Source of the DNA: Zarea fungicola
Taxonomy: Eukaryota; Ascomycota; Sordariomycetes; Hypocreales; Cordycipitaceae
Direction of reading: 5' to 3'
Length of the DNA: 34,769 nucleotides
NCBI GenBank assembly: GCA_900169235.1
Contig: FWCC01000461.1
Span: 1-34,769, forward strand
Every line of letters begins with the position of its first letter. The first letter of the stretch is position 1. A program made the position numbers and the translations under genes. Under the pieces are notes generated by a model. That model saw only the letters and a program-made list of their open reading frames with translations, made no database searches and was not told where the DNA came from. This document shows, in pieces, positions 20,801 through 30,978 of this stretch.

Positions 20801-23293
20801 TATAATATGCAATCCTCCAGGCGTCCTGTTTGCTGATGGCCCCAGCCGTGTAAGCAGCGGCAATCTCGCCACTTGAGTGACCCGCTACCGACTTGGGAGT
20901 CACCCCCCAATGTCTCAGAAGGTCAACCAAGGCGATCTGCAGCACGGTACAGAGAGGTTGAGAAATATCAGGGTCATTTATGCGACTGCTTTCCTTGTCG
21001 CGACTGAACTCCTCAAGGACCGACCAGTGACTGCCGAGAGAAGAAATATAGCGATCTGCCTCGTAGATTACGTTTCGGAAGGCGGCATGGGTTTGAAGCT
21101 CCCTGCCCATCGCAAACCATTGAGCCCCTTGGCCAGTGAAGAGGAAACCACAGGCTGGATTTTTGGTGGCGCGAAGAAATTTGGCAAGTCCAGCATCCAA
21201 GGACGATTGAAGACTTGAAATTGAATCCGCCACGGTGAAGCTTCTCCAACCAAATATCGTCCGACGTCTGCAAAGAGTGAATGCAAGGCGCTCAAGCGCT
21301 TCAGCTTCTTCCGATATGCCTTTGATACCGCTTGCACTTGAGTTGCTATCAAAAAACTTGCAATAGGTCTCCGCAAGCCTCGTCAAGCCGTCCTTTTCAG
21401 GTGACGTGATCACAAAGATCCTCCTGTGTGGTTTCTGGGCCGTTCCAGTTGTTTTCGAAAGGATGGAAATACCTGAATCTGGACTGCCGGACCCCGAGTT
21501 GGCTAGTAGTTGTGGAGACTGATTGGTGTTGTGATATCCAACTATACCCCTCGCTGTTTCAATTGTCAACAGAATGCCGGCCGCAAGTATGGCAAGGTGA
21601 CTTGCCTTTCAGATAATTGAGGGCATCGTCGAGAATGAGATGCGCGTTGCTTCCGCCGTACCCAAAAGAGTTGATGCTCGCTCTTCGGAGGCCGCGCGTT
21701 GGCCATTCTGTCAATTTAGTTGGGACACTTAGGTTCCAATCATCCAAACGCAATTTGGGATTAGGACTTTCGAATTCGGCCACAGCAGGGATATTTCCGC
21801 TCTCCAAGATCAGTATAGTTTTGATCACGCCTGCTATTCCGGAGCTTGCTTCGAGGTGGCCAATGTTACTCTTGACAGATCCTATATACAATGGAGGATC
21901 ATCCTCTGTTCTGGATGCCCCAATTGTATTCCCGACAGCGGCAAGCTCAAGCGGGTCGCCAACGGCAGTGCCTGTCCCATGAGCCTCGAAATAATGCGTA
22001 TCGGCAAAATCAAGCCCAGCATATTCGTATGCTGATGTGATCAAATCCATCTGGGCTTTCGTACTCGGAACTGTAATGGCCGGTGTCTTGCCGTCCTGGT
22101 TTGATTCGATACCCTATTGGCCCCTCATTGTGTCAGTGTTGATGATATTTATTTTGTCTCTTTAGCATTGAAACTTATTTATAAGCCTTACACGAATTAC
22201 GGCGCGGATAACATCGTTATCGCGTAGTGCGTCCGACAACGGTTTGACTATCAGAACTCCAAATCCTTCTCCACGACCATAACCATTCGCACGGCTGTCA
22301 AAACTGTGACAAGCTCCATCGGGGCTGAGAAATCTTTGTGCCGAAAGGCCTCGCCACATTTCAGGCCGTAGTATCAAGCTTGCTCCGGCTGCAATAGCCT
22401 TCAGGGAGGGTCAGTTATGACATTCTGGCTAAGGAAACAAGGGCTTACCATAGTACTTCTTCCGCTCTGTAGCTCTCTACACGCGGAGAGCAGTGCGAGC
22501 ATGCTGGAAGAGCATGCAGTATCCACAACAAAAGAAGGCCCCCTCAAGTCGTAAAACCAAGATATGCGATTTGCGAGCATCGAACGTCCAATTCCCGTCG
22601 CTTGATATTGTGATTGATTATGGATGTCAGCCCCACTAATTAGCTCATAATCGTTGGAGAAGCCACCGACATAGCTTGTACATCGAGTCAGTCAAGTCAC
22701 CATACTGAGCACTTCCGTGCGGCGATTCTCACCACGCAGTTTTGCTGCCGGCAATATCATGAATAGAAATTCCAGCTATTGTCGAGTGAGAGGCTACTCA
22801 AAGCCATCAGACCAGAAGTATCAACTAACCGCTTTCAAAGCCTTCGTAGACACATTCAAGCAGAATTCGATGCTGAGGATCGATTGCATCAGCTTCGTTT
22901 GGGGTGATGGAGAAGAATGCGGCATCAAAATGGGCAACATCCTGAGTCAGAAAGCATCCTTCTTTTGTGATAACCTGTTACATGTCAGACTGAAATAGTG
23001 CCTAGAGTGTCTATGATAAGGTAGACCCCAATTGCTCGCTCTTGAGATACAGAGAGAGTTCATAGAATCTGCCTGCGAAAGGAAAGGCCACATTTTGGTC
23101 AACATACAGCGCCCTGGCGGTCAGGAGACGGGTGGTATACGGCGTCAACATTGTATCGAGTGGATGGAACCTTTGTTCGAGCGCTTTTTGCATTGCTCAT
23201 CATGTCCCAAAATCCGGGAATCGTAGATGCCTCGCCGGGAAAGCGGCAGCTCATGCCTACAATGGCTATGGGCAATGATTTGTCATGTTCCAT
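14896..23293 (-). CDS. Highly reducing type I polyketide synthase, 2569 aa, 11 exons (KS-AT-DH-cMT*-ER-KR-ACP)
   Basis: Exons: 23293-23108, 22974-22830, 22775-22733, 22674-22449, 22398-22192, 22113-21606, 21553-17243, 17164-17039, 16963-15897, 15841-15166, 15110-14896. KS: Cys179 in DTACSSS, His314 in EAHGTGT, His355 in SNIGHLE. AT (about 573-900): GQGAQW, Ser665 in GHSSGE, AYHSPHM. DH (about 970-1290): His1002 in [11 protein letters not shown], where the usual HxxxGxxxxP Gly is Asn, and Asp1199 in HPTLIDAAF. The C-methyltransferase region keeps its fold remnants but has LEIGIPSSP instead of the GxGTG SAM loop (about 1447-1457), so it is probably inactive. ER (from about 1838): NADPH loop SGAGGVGQ at 1979-1985. 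KR: GGLGGIG at 2187-2193 and Ser2315/Tyr2328 in NYSAGN. ACP: Ser2501 in GVNSL. The ACP ends the protein, so a separate enzyme must release the chain. All catalytic centres except cMT look intact, predicting an unmethylated, variably reduced linear chain. Confidence 0.95.
15111..15165 (-). other. PKS intron 10
   Basis: Begins GTACCAATCC and ends TACACAG, 55 bp, phase 1. It splits the ACP active-site region just two codons before the phosphopantetheine serine (TATGGAG / TAAACTCT gives YGVNSL). Confidence 0.85.
17165..17242 (-). other. PKS intron 7: stop-free and divisible by three
   Basis: The 78-bp intron starts GTACGG, carries the branch-like GTGCTAACAG and ends GGTATAG. Splicing yields [13 protein letters not shown], the conserved start of the enoylreductase. 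Unspliced it would insert 26 residues (from GTVPSICQ to SRNGI) into that motif without breaking the frame. Confidence 0.85.
21554..21605 (-). other. PKS intron 6: non-canonical GC-AG intron
   Basis: The donor reads AAAG/GCAAGT and the acceptor AAACAG/CG, 52 bp. It joins the KS end (DDALNYLK) to [10 protein letters not shown], a conserved HR-PKS linker. No GT donor gives this frame. GCAAGT is the known consensus for GC-AG introns. Confidence 0.85.
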
Positions 23294-24269
23294 TTTGGCT
23301 GTTTAGTATTTGAAAGAAACTAAGATCTCGTATCAAAGCGGAGTTCTTTAAGAGGGAAATAGACAAAGGTGCCTTTTTCGTTAAATCTTCAGAATTCTGG
23401 GCCGATAGTGGCAATTCATATGATTTTTGACGATACCAGCCAAACGCAGTCTTCAAAAGTAACAATATTTAAAAGACACCGTACATCGTTGCATATCGGA
23501 CAAGATTTCATAAATTTACGGCTGAAATCCCCCGGAGAGAAAAATGAGAACCCTGACAGTGTTCGGCAAATACTGGCCTGCGTCCGTTTCCGCTATTGGA
23601 AGGACGGCTCCTACGCTCAGTTTTTAACACTCCGGCGGTGACTAACGGCGACTTATTCCTGAAGAGGTCGAGAATTTGTGAAAGAACCTTACAAGTAGAG
23701 GCACAGTCAAAGCAGCTCGTACGCTGGTACTTCCTCCAGGGCATTTTTCTCCTGTTCTTTGTGGATTACTGGCGCATTCGTGTTGGAGGCTCTCAGCCGA
23801 TGTTCTTTTTGAACTACAACATGGTATTCTTTTCAACTCTGAGGCCGGTTTGTAATTAAGTTGTTCAGGAGCTTCTTTCAGCAATAACAATAAACAATAT
23901 TTCTTGAAAGAATTGAAGGAACAGATGAACAGCAAAGTTGTGTACGAATGGAGAATTCTAGTGCATGGAGTGGATACTCCAACAAACTCATTTTCGAAAA
24001 GGGATAATTATGAGGCGAAGATGAAAACATATTAAATTGCTGCTGGGGGACATGGCAGGTGCATGTGAATTGACCGTAGGAGCCCTGAAAGACCAAGTAA
24101 TGCTCAACCCTCGCCAAGCAGATTTAGCACCCAACATACACCTCCCTGTACACAAGCAAACAGCTTGAAAGTTGAGCATGACTCCAAAATGTCTTTCAAT
24201 TACAAACTGGATGCATTATTCGTTCTTGCCTCTCACATTAACAGAAGATGTTAAACGAGTCTGATGGAG
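23294..24269. other. Upstream region of the PKS and 3' flank of the MFS exporter
   Basis: The 976-bp stretch separates two minus-strand genes and should contain the PKS promoter. Overlapping short frames on both strands show no family features. No clear TATA box is visible close to the PKS start. Confidence 0.5.
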
Positions 24270-26273
24270 TTATACGTCCGGTGACGGCGGTGTTGCGCCC
24301 TCTCTGACATAGAGTTTCTCCAAGGCCTCTAAGCGCTCTGTCATCGTCAACGGTTTTCTTTGATAGGAGAAAAGAGCAGCGAGCATGCTGCCGGATGCTA
24401 CCCCCAGGCAGATTCGCATATCGGTCACAAAAGCGCGAATATATGTCTCTCTCACTTGATACTGCTGGAGAGGGTCGAAAGTAGCGGTCACAGCAGGTGA
24501 TTTGTAGAAGTCTGAAAGCTGCTGCGGGGACAGGGCTGTGCCGAGAGTGTTTTGTATCCTCGAGTTGAGTACAATGAAGCTGACAGCAATACCAATGCTG
24601 CCACCAAACACCCTTATTTGTGCAACAAGACCCTGAGCGATTGCTGTATGAGTTTGCAAAGTTAATCAGGCGTTTTACTTTTTGCGTATTACAACGCTCA
24701 AGTCCGCAAAGCAGTGACCGTCACTCACCGTGATTCTCAAATGTCGCCTGCAGTGATGTAATGAGAGTTGAAGTGGACAAGTTCAATCCAACGCCAACGC
24801 CAATTAAAACCTCAAGTCCGTATTGTGAGGGTGCTGGAGTAAATCCGCTGGGAATCGTGGACATGAGCCCAGCGCCAATCATGGTGAAGGCACTTGCCGC
24901 AACCAATGTATAAAACGTGAGGTTCTTCTTTGACGATATGGCCCCTCCGGCCGCAGAACCAACCGCACTGCCACCCATAAACGGAAGGAGCAAGACACCT
25001 GACCTGACCGCGCTGTACTTATTGACTATCTGGGCTCTGAGACTGATGTTAACGATCATGATGAAGATGATGAAGCCAGTAAGAAATGTTGAACTAACGA
25101 CAAACCAGTTAGTATCTCAGTATGAGTGAGGGCGCAGCCGAATATGAAAAACAGAAAATTGATGCCTACATAAAAACGGACAACATGATCCTGTCTTTGA
25201 GCAGTTGGAACGGAACCTGCGGTCGCACTTGCTGGAATCTAGGGTTTATGAAGAGCTGCCACTGCCACAAGATGAGGCCGACCCATGAAACGCCCGCGAG
25301 TATAAGGACGCAAATTACCGTGGCGCTTTTCCATGAGTATTCTCGCACGGCGGCCTGGTTTAAGATGAAAACGGGCAGGACTGTCGCAAGCATCACTAGT
25401 ACGATCCCTATACCGTCGATGTGTTTGAACGGTACCTTTGTAAAGGTTCGAAAATTCTTGGGCCACAAGAAAAACAGCGACACCATGGGCAAAAATGCCA
25501 ACGGGCCACTAAAGCATACCAGTCAGCATCAAACTGCCTCAGTCGTGTACATCGCCACCTTACTTGATCCAAAATGCATATCTCCAGTTCGCATGGGTGG
25601 TAAGCAGACCACCAAGGACAGGTCCGCTAATACCAGAGAGGGCTACCACCAGTCCAATGACTGATGAGATTATGGGCACAGCAGACGCGGGCGTTATTTC
25701 TGGATAGACAATCATGCACATCGAGTACAAGCCGGCTCCACCAATACCCTGGGCGGCTCGGAAACCAATGAGCTGCTCGATGCTCGAAGCAGCACCGCAT
25801 CCCATGGAAGCGACCAGGAAAACAAAGAATGATGCCAAAATGGCTGGCTTCCTACCGACCACGTCTGACAGTTTGGCAATTGTGACCGCGAATCCTAAAT
25901 CGGTGTCAGCTTCGGCCCAACGAGACCCCACAAGCAGATTGTCAACAGAGTAAATCCTACCGACATAGGATAGCATATAAGCAAGTAGCACCCATGGACA
26001 TTTTTCGTATCCACCGAAATCCTTAGAAACGGCGAGAAGAAGGGTAGCGACGATGGTGGTGTCCATCAGCGACAAGAAAAGACCAAGGCCGATGCTGAAG
26101 AAATATGATTTTAGACGCCGGGTCCTTTTCCATTGTAATTGAACCTTTATGCGTTCAAAAAAAGCTTGGTTTAATCCAAGAACTTACCAGACGAAAATTA
26201 ACACGAGCCTTAATGTCGAGATAGGCTCTTGCCTGAGCACAAGCGGCTCGTCATGTCTGCCTGGAGCGGCCAT
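24270..26273 (-). CDS. MFS drug:H+ antiporter-2 type exporter, 542 aa, six exons
   Basis: Exons: 26273-26188, 26094-25961, 25894-25564, 25508-25170, 25093-24729, 24643-24270. All junctions keep frame and rebuild hydrophobic segments typical of the 14-TM DHA2 family. A short cytosolic leader precedes TM1 with MDTTIVATL (Asp40). The loop 2-3 motif is IAKLSDVVGRKP (79-90), and the antiporter motif C is SGISGPVLGG. Loop EYSWKSATV, helix QLLKDRIML, TM block FLTGFIIFIM and the C-terminal block AIAQGLVAQIRVFGGSIG follow in order, and the protein ends in a short cytosolic tail. Family members export toxins and secondary metabolites across the plasma membrane. Same strand as the PKS, 976 bp upstream of it, and head-to-head with the oxygenase gene over 766 bp. 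This suggests it exports the cluster product. Intron 2 (25895-25960) is stop-free and a multiple of three. Confidence 0.92.
25895..25960 (-). other. MFS intron 2: stop-free and divisible by three
   Basis: The 66-bp intron starts GTAGGA, has CTGTTGAC as a plausible branch region, and ends GATTTAG. Splicing gives SYVGFAVTIAKLSD, matching the family. If it were retained, 22 polar residues (RIYSVDNLLVG...) would interrupt the second membrane segment. Confidence 0.8.
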
Positions 26274-27039
26274 CAGTTGGTTGCTCGATTTTATTGATGA
26301 GTAATTTGAATCCCTGCAATAAGAAATCCAAGATGGTTGGAATGGAGGAATTCTGGATGTTTTTTTCTTTCTCAGAAACAATCCCAGCCGAACGCTGAAG
26401 GAGCAGAGTGTCTATGTTTGATACTCTCTAAACTAGTTCTCTGTGGCAAAGGCGGGCCAGTGATAGCCAAACTCACTGATAGGCAGAAATGCTAGAGTGA
26501 ACATCGATCTATCTTAGGAATAGCCTGAATATTCAAATCCAACGTGGCTGCTGGTTTATTGGAAAGGGGGCGTAATCCTTGACCGGCCAGTTTGACACGG
26601 CCACTTCTCGGCTGGTTTAGGTCAAAAATGGACCGGCCACTTTTATTCAGCAGGCGGCTTGGAGGCTGCCAATCTATAGCGGCTATCCTGGTCCTTAGTA
26701 GGCCATCCGCATCAAATTGCGGCACGAGAAGGGCCGAGAAGGATTTTGGCATCATGAGACGGTCCGCCCGACCTGTTAAACTACGTACGTGTAATCTAGG
26801 AGAAAAAGTCGTCAGCAGATAATGAGCGGGCTGAGATCGTCAAACTCAACTGAAGAAAATCCTAGCCAAAATTCTTCTCTCCCTCCCACCCAGTCACGTC
26901 TTGGGCGAACCACGATACTTTTTACTGGTTTTTTGTACCTGACCCTGTGGCCCACTCTAAAGACACGCCAGTCCCATTCACCGTGTCGAGAAGACACTCC
27001 GATCCAGAAATTGATGTGTTTTGAACCAGTGTCGAAATT
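26274..27039. promoter_or_regulatory. Bidirectional promoter between MFS exporter and oxygenase
   Basis: The 766-bp intergenic region drives divergent genes. It contains GACCGGCCA twice, at 26581-26589 and 26631-26639, 50 bp apart, with GACACGGCCAC between them. CGG/CCG-rich elements are what Zn2Cys6 regulators recognise, so these are candidate sites for the regulator at 13040. Binding is inference. Confidence 0.4.
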
Positions 27040-28834
27040 ATGTTGCTGGAAAATGCTCAAACGCATCAACGTACGGCACAGGACGAGCTGACTGATTACC
27101 AACTGGCTACAAAAAACTTCTCCAGCAGGGCGTGGAAGGATTGGCCTAACGAGGCTGGGGTAAGGAATCAGCGATCCGCATGACCCCACCCACAGACCGT
27201 CAATTCGTTAACAGATGATATAGTTTGCTGGACTCGAAGAGCACAGGGGGCCCGTTGAGCTACAAATCAAAGGTTCCATCCCAGGTTGGGCGGCCGGTAC
27301 CTTGTACAGAACTGGGCCAGGGCTCAATGCGGTGGAGGACACCAGCCGCGGCACCTATTACGTATCGCACTGGTATGACGGCTTCGGACACACGCACAAG
27401 TTCGACATCATCTCGTCAGGTAACCAGAGTGACGCCAAACATGTGATATACTCGTCCCGCAGGCAGTCGCAGGCATTTATCGACACTATTAAGCAGAAGG
27501 GGTGGCGCTCTGGAATCTCGTTTGCACAGAAATCAGATCCATGTGTGGGCTTGTTTGCAAAGGTGGCGTCCTATTTTCGTCCGTCACCTCCCCAGGTGAA
27601 TAACAATGTTGCTATATTCCAGAACTGCCCAAGCCGGCCCGCCAAATCAACAGGAGATGCAGGCAATCATAGCGGCAGTGGGGGTAACCTTTTTGTCACC
27701 ACAGACGACAGTACTATACAAGAAATTGACTCGGAGACCCTTGAACCACTTGGATCTGTCAGTCAGAGTCAAATCCTTCATCCAGAACTCACAGGTCCTC
27801 TCTCCTGCGCCCACTTTCAGCGGGATCCCGAGACGGGAGACATGTTCAACTACAATCTCGCACCTGGCCGGATAAGCACCTACCGAGTTTTTCGGATAAA
27901 CGCGGCAACGGGAACAACCGACATCCTCGCCACCATCTCGGAGCCTGATCTGTCACCAGCTTACATCCACAGTATTTTTCTTACCGACAACTTTGTTGTC
28001 CTCTGTGTGCCCTCGTCACACTTTTCGTGGAACGGGCTTAAAATCATGTGGGAACGTAACCTTGTCGAGGCCATCAAGCCGTTTGACAAGGCGAACCTCT
28101 GCAAATGGCTCGTCGTGGATCGCCGTCACGGCGAAGGCCTCATTGCTCGATTTTCAACTCCGGCCGGTTTCTTTTTCCACTCGGTTAACGCGTTTGAAAA
28201 TTACGTAGTAGACGAGAATGATGAGAGGCGACTCAACATCAACCTCGACTACATCGGATTCGAGACAACAGATATTATGACCGGGCTCTACTACGATGTC
28301 ATTTTGGATCGGAATGATGCTGCGACAAAGTTCTGGGTGCCGAATGTAGGGCACCGAACAAACCCTCGGTTTGTGAGACAGCAGTTCCAGATGCCTTCAC
28401 GGAAACAAACGACCGAGGAGGCAGAAATGGCAGTGGCGCATGAGGTGTTGTCAATCCGTAATCCGCACGCTGGTGAACTGCCTACAATAAATCCAGCATA
28501 TGCGTGCAAGTCGTACCGTTACGTGTTCAGCACATGCAATCGTGGCCTCAACACTGTTGCGGATGCCCTCGTTAAGACCGACCTCCAAACAGGCAATGCA
28601 ATCATATGGTGTGGCCTGCACGGTCACTCTCCTGGTGAGCCAATCTTTGTTGCCAAACCCGGAGGCATTCATGAAGACGATGGGGTTCTGCTCAGCATAG
28701 TTCTTGATGGTTCAGCTCAAAGGTCTTATCTTCTTTGTCTTGATGCCAGATCAATGACAGAGTCTGGGAGAGCAGACGCAGATTTCGCTATCGGTATTGG
28801 CTTTCATGGCCTCTACACATCCGCTACCAAGTAA
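27040..28834 (+). CDS. Carotenoid-cleavage-oxygenase / RPE65-family non-heme iron oxygenase, 576 aa, two exons
   Basis: Exon 1 is 27040-27159 and exon 2 is 27224-28834. The intron is GTAAGG...ATATAG, phase 0, joining WPNEAG to FAGLEEHRGP. An in-frame TGA lies 21 bases upstream of the ATG, fixing the start. Landmarks: the N-terminal blade AGTLYRTGPG, HWYDGFGHTHKF, and the four iron-ligand histidines His237 (SCAHFQRDP), His289 (YIHSIFLTDN), His359 (FFFHSVNAFE) and His568 (GIGFHGLY), with Glu365 as a likely second-shell residue. This is a complete seven-bladed propeller of normal length. No membrane segment or targeting peptide is obvious. The family cleaves conjugated double bonds with O2 (carotenoids, apocarotenals, stilbenes). 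In this context the substrate could be a polyene from the adjacent HR-PKS, but a stilbene or carotenoid substrate cannot be excluded. Confidence 0.92.
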
Positions 28835-29592
28835 CCGCGTCTGTTACATCTACAGTTTCTATATCATTCCTATATTTCAATTGCATTATGTAAAATTACA
28901 AATAATATCAGAGTTTCATTAATTTCAATTAGTATATCAAACTCGTAACGATTCAATAAAATGTGTATCATTTACTATAATCCCATGGTCTTCATTCTCG
29001 AGTCGCCTGCTAATGCCCAAAAGTACGCAGGCTTCTGGAGGGTGCAAAAGCTCTGGGAGGCCGTCCGAGTCTTTTGTCATGCTACTATTTATACGCGGCT
29101 GTGCCAATGTAACATGAAGCTCCAGAAACATCCATTCAAGTCTCGCTGACAAGTCGAGGTCAAGCTGTTGCTCCTTGCTACCAACCAAGACAATTTGGAT
29201 TAGATAATCAACCATTAACGAAACTAGTTACCTAACTGGCTCATGTTTTCGACATTGTATCACTCACCAGTGCCGCTGGACTGAGAGGTTCTACATTAAT
29301 CCAAGTTGTGGACCTTGAACCAAACAGCACTATTAGCCTTGCGCATCTTCCAGTGGCTCACAGATAAGGTTTGAGTGTTATTTAAAATGGGCAACTCATA
29401 TTGCTTGTATTATGCCCGGGCAAACTGATCAACCTCGAAGTTTCAAGAGAAAAAGTAACCATCAACTGTCTCTAGAGTTAGATGAAAATCGGACTATCTT
29501 GAAAATAACACGCGAATATATGGCGTGAATGCGATGCAGCAATATTATAAGTTGATAGGCTGACGCGACTCACTGTTGGGCAGTTGCTCTGT
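28835..29592. other. Convergent intergenic region between oxygenase and RTA1 gene
   Basis: The stretch holds an AT-rich 3' flank of the oxygenase and a possible unrecognised minus-strand frame at 28937-29215, listed separately. Nothing else can be supported. Confidence 0.5.
28937..29215 (-). pseudogene. Possible remnant or small unrecognised gene, 92 codons
   Basis: This minus-strand frame opens with ATG and has a balanced, protein-like composition (for example LDLSARLEWMFLELHVTLAQ, LLHPPEACVLLGISRRLENE). Upstream, at about 29265-29350, another frame reads ARLIVLFGSRSTTWINVEPL and ends at a GTGAGT. No phase-compatible splice joins the two, because each option meets a stop. It may be the eroded tail of a former gene. 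I do not recognise a family. Confidence 0.25.
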
Positions 29593-30663
29593 TCAAACAC
29601 GTGCATCTGCGCCAAAGGCCTTCCGTTCACCTCTAGGGAGTTCACGCCTGGGGTTATCAGCTTTTGGTTCAATAGACAGCGGACTGGTTCCAGAAACTGC
29701 CTTGCTGGCAGACTCAAACATGCGGCCCGGATGCGCTACAAGGAGGGAAAAAACCGCGACCAAGACGAGACTGTTACAGGTTAGTAGACGGCCACACAAT
29801 GGACTGGTGATCACACATACACTCCCTCCAGACCAATAAAAAGGCTTTCATTGGTAATGACGGTGGAATTTCGGTATCCTTGACTCAATTCATAGCATCG
29901 ATAACAGCACCGGCCAAAAATGCATGTAACAGCAAGGGCGAGGAAACAGAAACTTTTTCGTAGTTTTGGCGTCATAGGCGGCGTGGAGCTGCTCCTGAAA
30001 TATCGAACCATGTAATCAAGAAAACAAACGCAGAAGCTGAACAAGACAATTACTTGGGTGGCCAGGCCTGCCAGAGCCACCTTGACGCCCGTTTCGCTCG
30101 CACCGTAGCTCACTGTAGACAGGGCACCTCCGCTCGCCTGCAGCGCAATACAGATAATATCAGCAGTAATGAAGATCCAGTAAAATACCACCGGCTTTAG
30201 TCGAGAAAGCCCAGGGGCTAATTGCTCTATTCTATTTACTGTTAGTAGAGGCACTCTCTATTTTCTTGCGTTTGAGGAAGTAGTACGTTACTGATAAAGT
30301 GATGTAAATTGCAGCTGAGTAAAAGACGGGTCCTCCTGTAATAAAGATGACCTGAAGCAAAAAGCCTGGAAATCCAAATGGATTCTTCCACATCAGGATG
30401 CGACCAATATACCCAATTATCTCTGACCCAGATCCTATCATCATAAAATGCATAAACCACATTGTCCGCCAGCGTATGCCTAGGAACACATGGACATTCC
30501 AAGCAATTGTGTACATGATCAACATGACAATATTCGCTGGCAACGACGGTCTGTATTTGTATGTGCTCCATTCGATAGGGCATGTTTCGAGAGTGCAATT
30601 AGCGGTTGGCCCGAAAATGTATTTATCGGGCGGCCGCGTCGTCAAAAACTGTGAGGTTGTCAT
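29593..30663 (-). CDS. RTA1-family seven-TM membrane protein, 321 aa, three exons
   Basis: Exons: 30663-30287, 30231-29821, 29770-29593. Both introns have CTACTAAC branch sites (acceptors AAATAG and AACAG) and keep frame. Seven hydrophobic segments can be placed: about 40-62, 68-90, 100-124, then VFYWIFITADIICIALQASG, VALAGLATQVIVLFSFCVCF, FCFLALAVTCIFG and GLEGVLVLVAVFSLLV. Family signatures: EIIGYIGRI (81-89), the NPFGFPGFLLQ loop, ALQASGG, and the terminal AHPG. The extracellular N-terminus has an NCT glycosylation site. RTA1/RSB1 relatives are linked to resistance to 7-aminocholesterol, lipid translocation and xenobiotic tolerance. Inside a metabolite cluster it may confer self-tolerance, although such genes are also common elsewhere. 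A 16-bp palindrome sits 47 bp upstream of the start. Confidence 0.9.
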
Positions 30664-30709
30664 CTTGCCTGCTGCGTGGTTTGTAAGTCTAGCTGGCAGG
30701 CAACCCGCA

Positions 30710-30725
30710 ATGTTCAGCTGAACAT
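30710..30725. promoter_or_regulatory. 16-bp perfect palindrome in the RTA1 promoter
   Basis: ATGTTCAGCTGAACAT is its own reverse complement and lies 47 bp upstream of the RTA1 start codon, next to an ATATATGATA. A dimeric regulator site or a leader hairpin is possible; the identity is unknown. Confidence 0.3.
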
Positions 30726-30903
30726 ATATGATACTTGGTGGAGCTTGGGTTCAAGAGCGTTCAGAGTCTGGCGTGTTGCTCGTTCCAAGTTGTATGAGGG
30801 GAATCTTGCCTTCCCCGCACGAAGCTTGTCACATTTGGCGACGCGTAATAGCCTTCTCTCTGAGCGATAGGCAATCTAGCAATTGGGGCTGCTGGCCAAC
30901 AGG

Positions 30904-30978
30904 CTGCCGGAAAACAAGCCGGCGAAAACAGGCCGGAGAAAACAGGCCGGAGAAAACAGGCCGGAGAAAACAGGCCGA
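30904..30978. repeat. Minisatellite of a 14-bp GGCCGGAGAAAACA unit
   Basis: Three perfect copies lie at 30931-30944, 30945-30958 and 30959-30972. Before them are a one-base variant (30917-30930) and a decayed copy, and after them a truncated one. The gradient of decay suggests the array expanded rightward from older copies. Confidence 0.9.

Noticed and set aside
17016..21569. A single 1517-codon frame as a separate protein starting at 21569
   Set aside because: It starts on a non-ATG codon inside the GC-AG intron and lacks the KS. It is the large internal exon of the PKS and reads through two splice sites.
25122..25664. 180-codon plus-strand frame
   Set aside because: It is antisense to exporter exons 3-4 and shows no membrane segments or motifs, while the minus strand gives a full DHA2 transporter.
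26822..27091. 89-codon plus-strand frame overlapping the oxygenase start
   Set aside because: It is in a different frame from the oxygenase exon and has no family features. The ATG at 27040 gives the conserved N-terminus.
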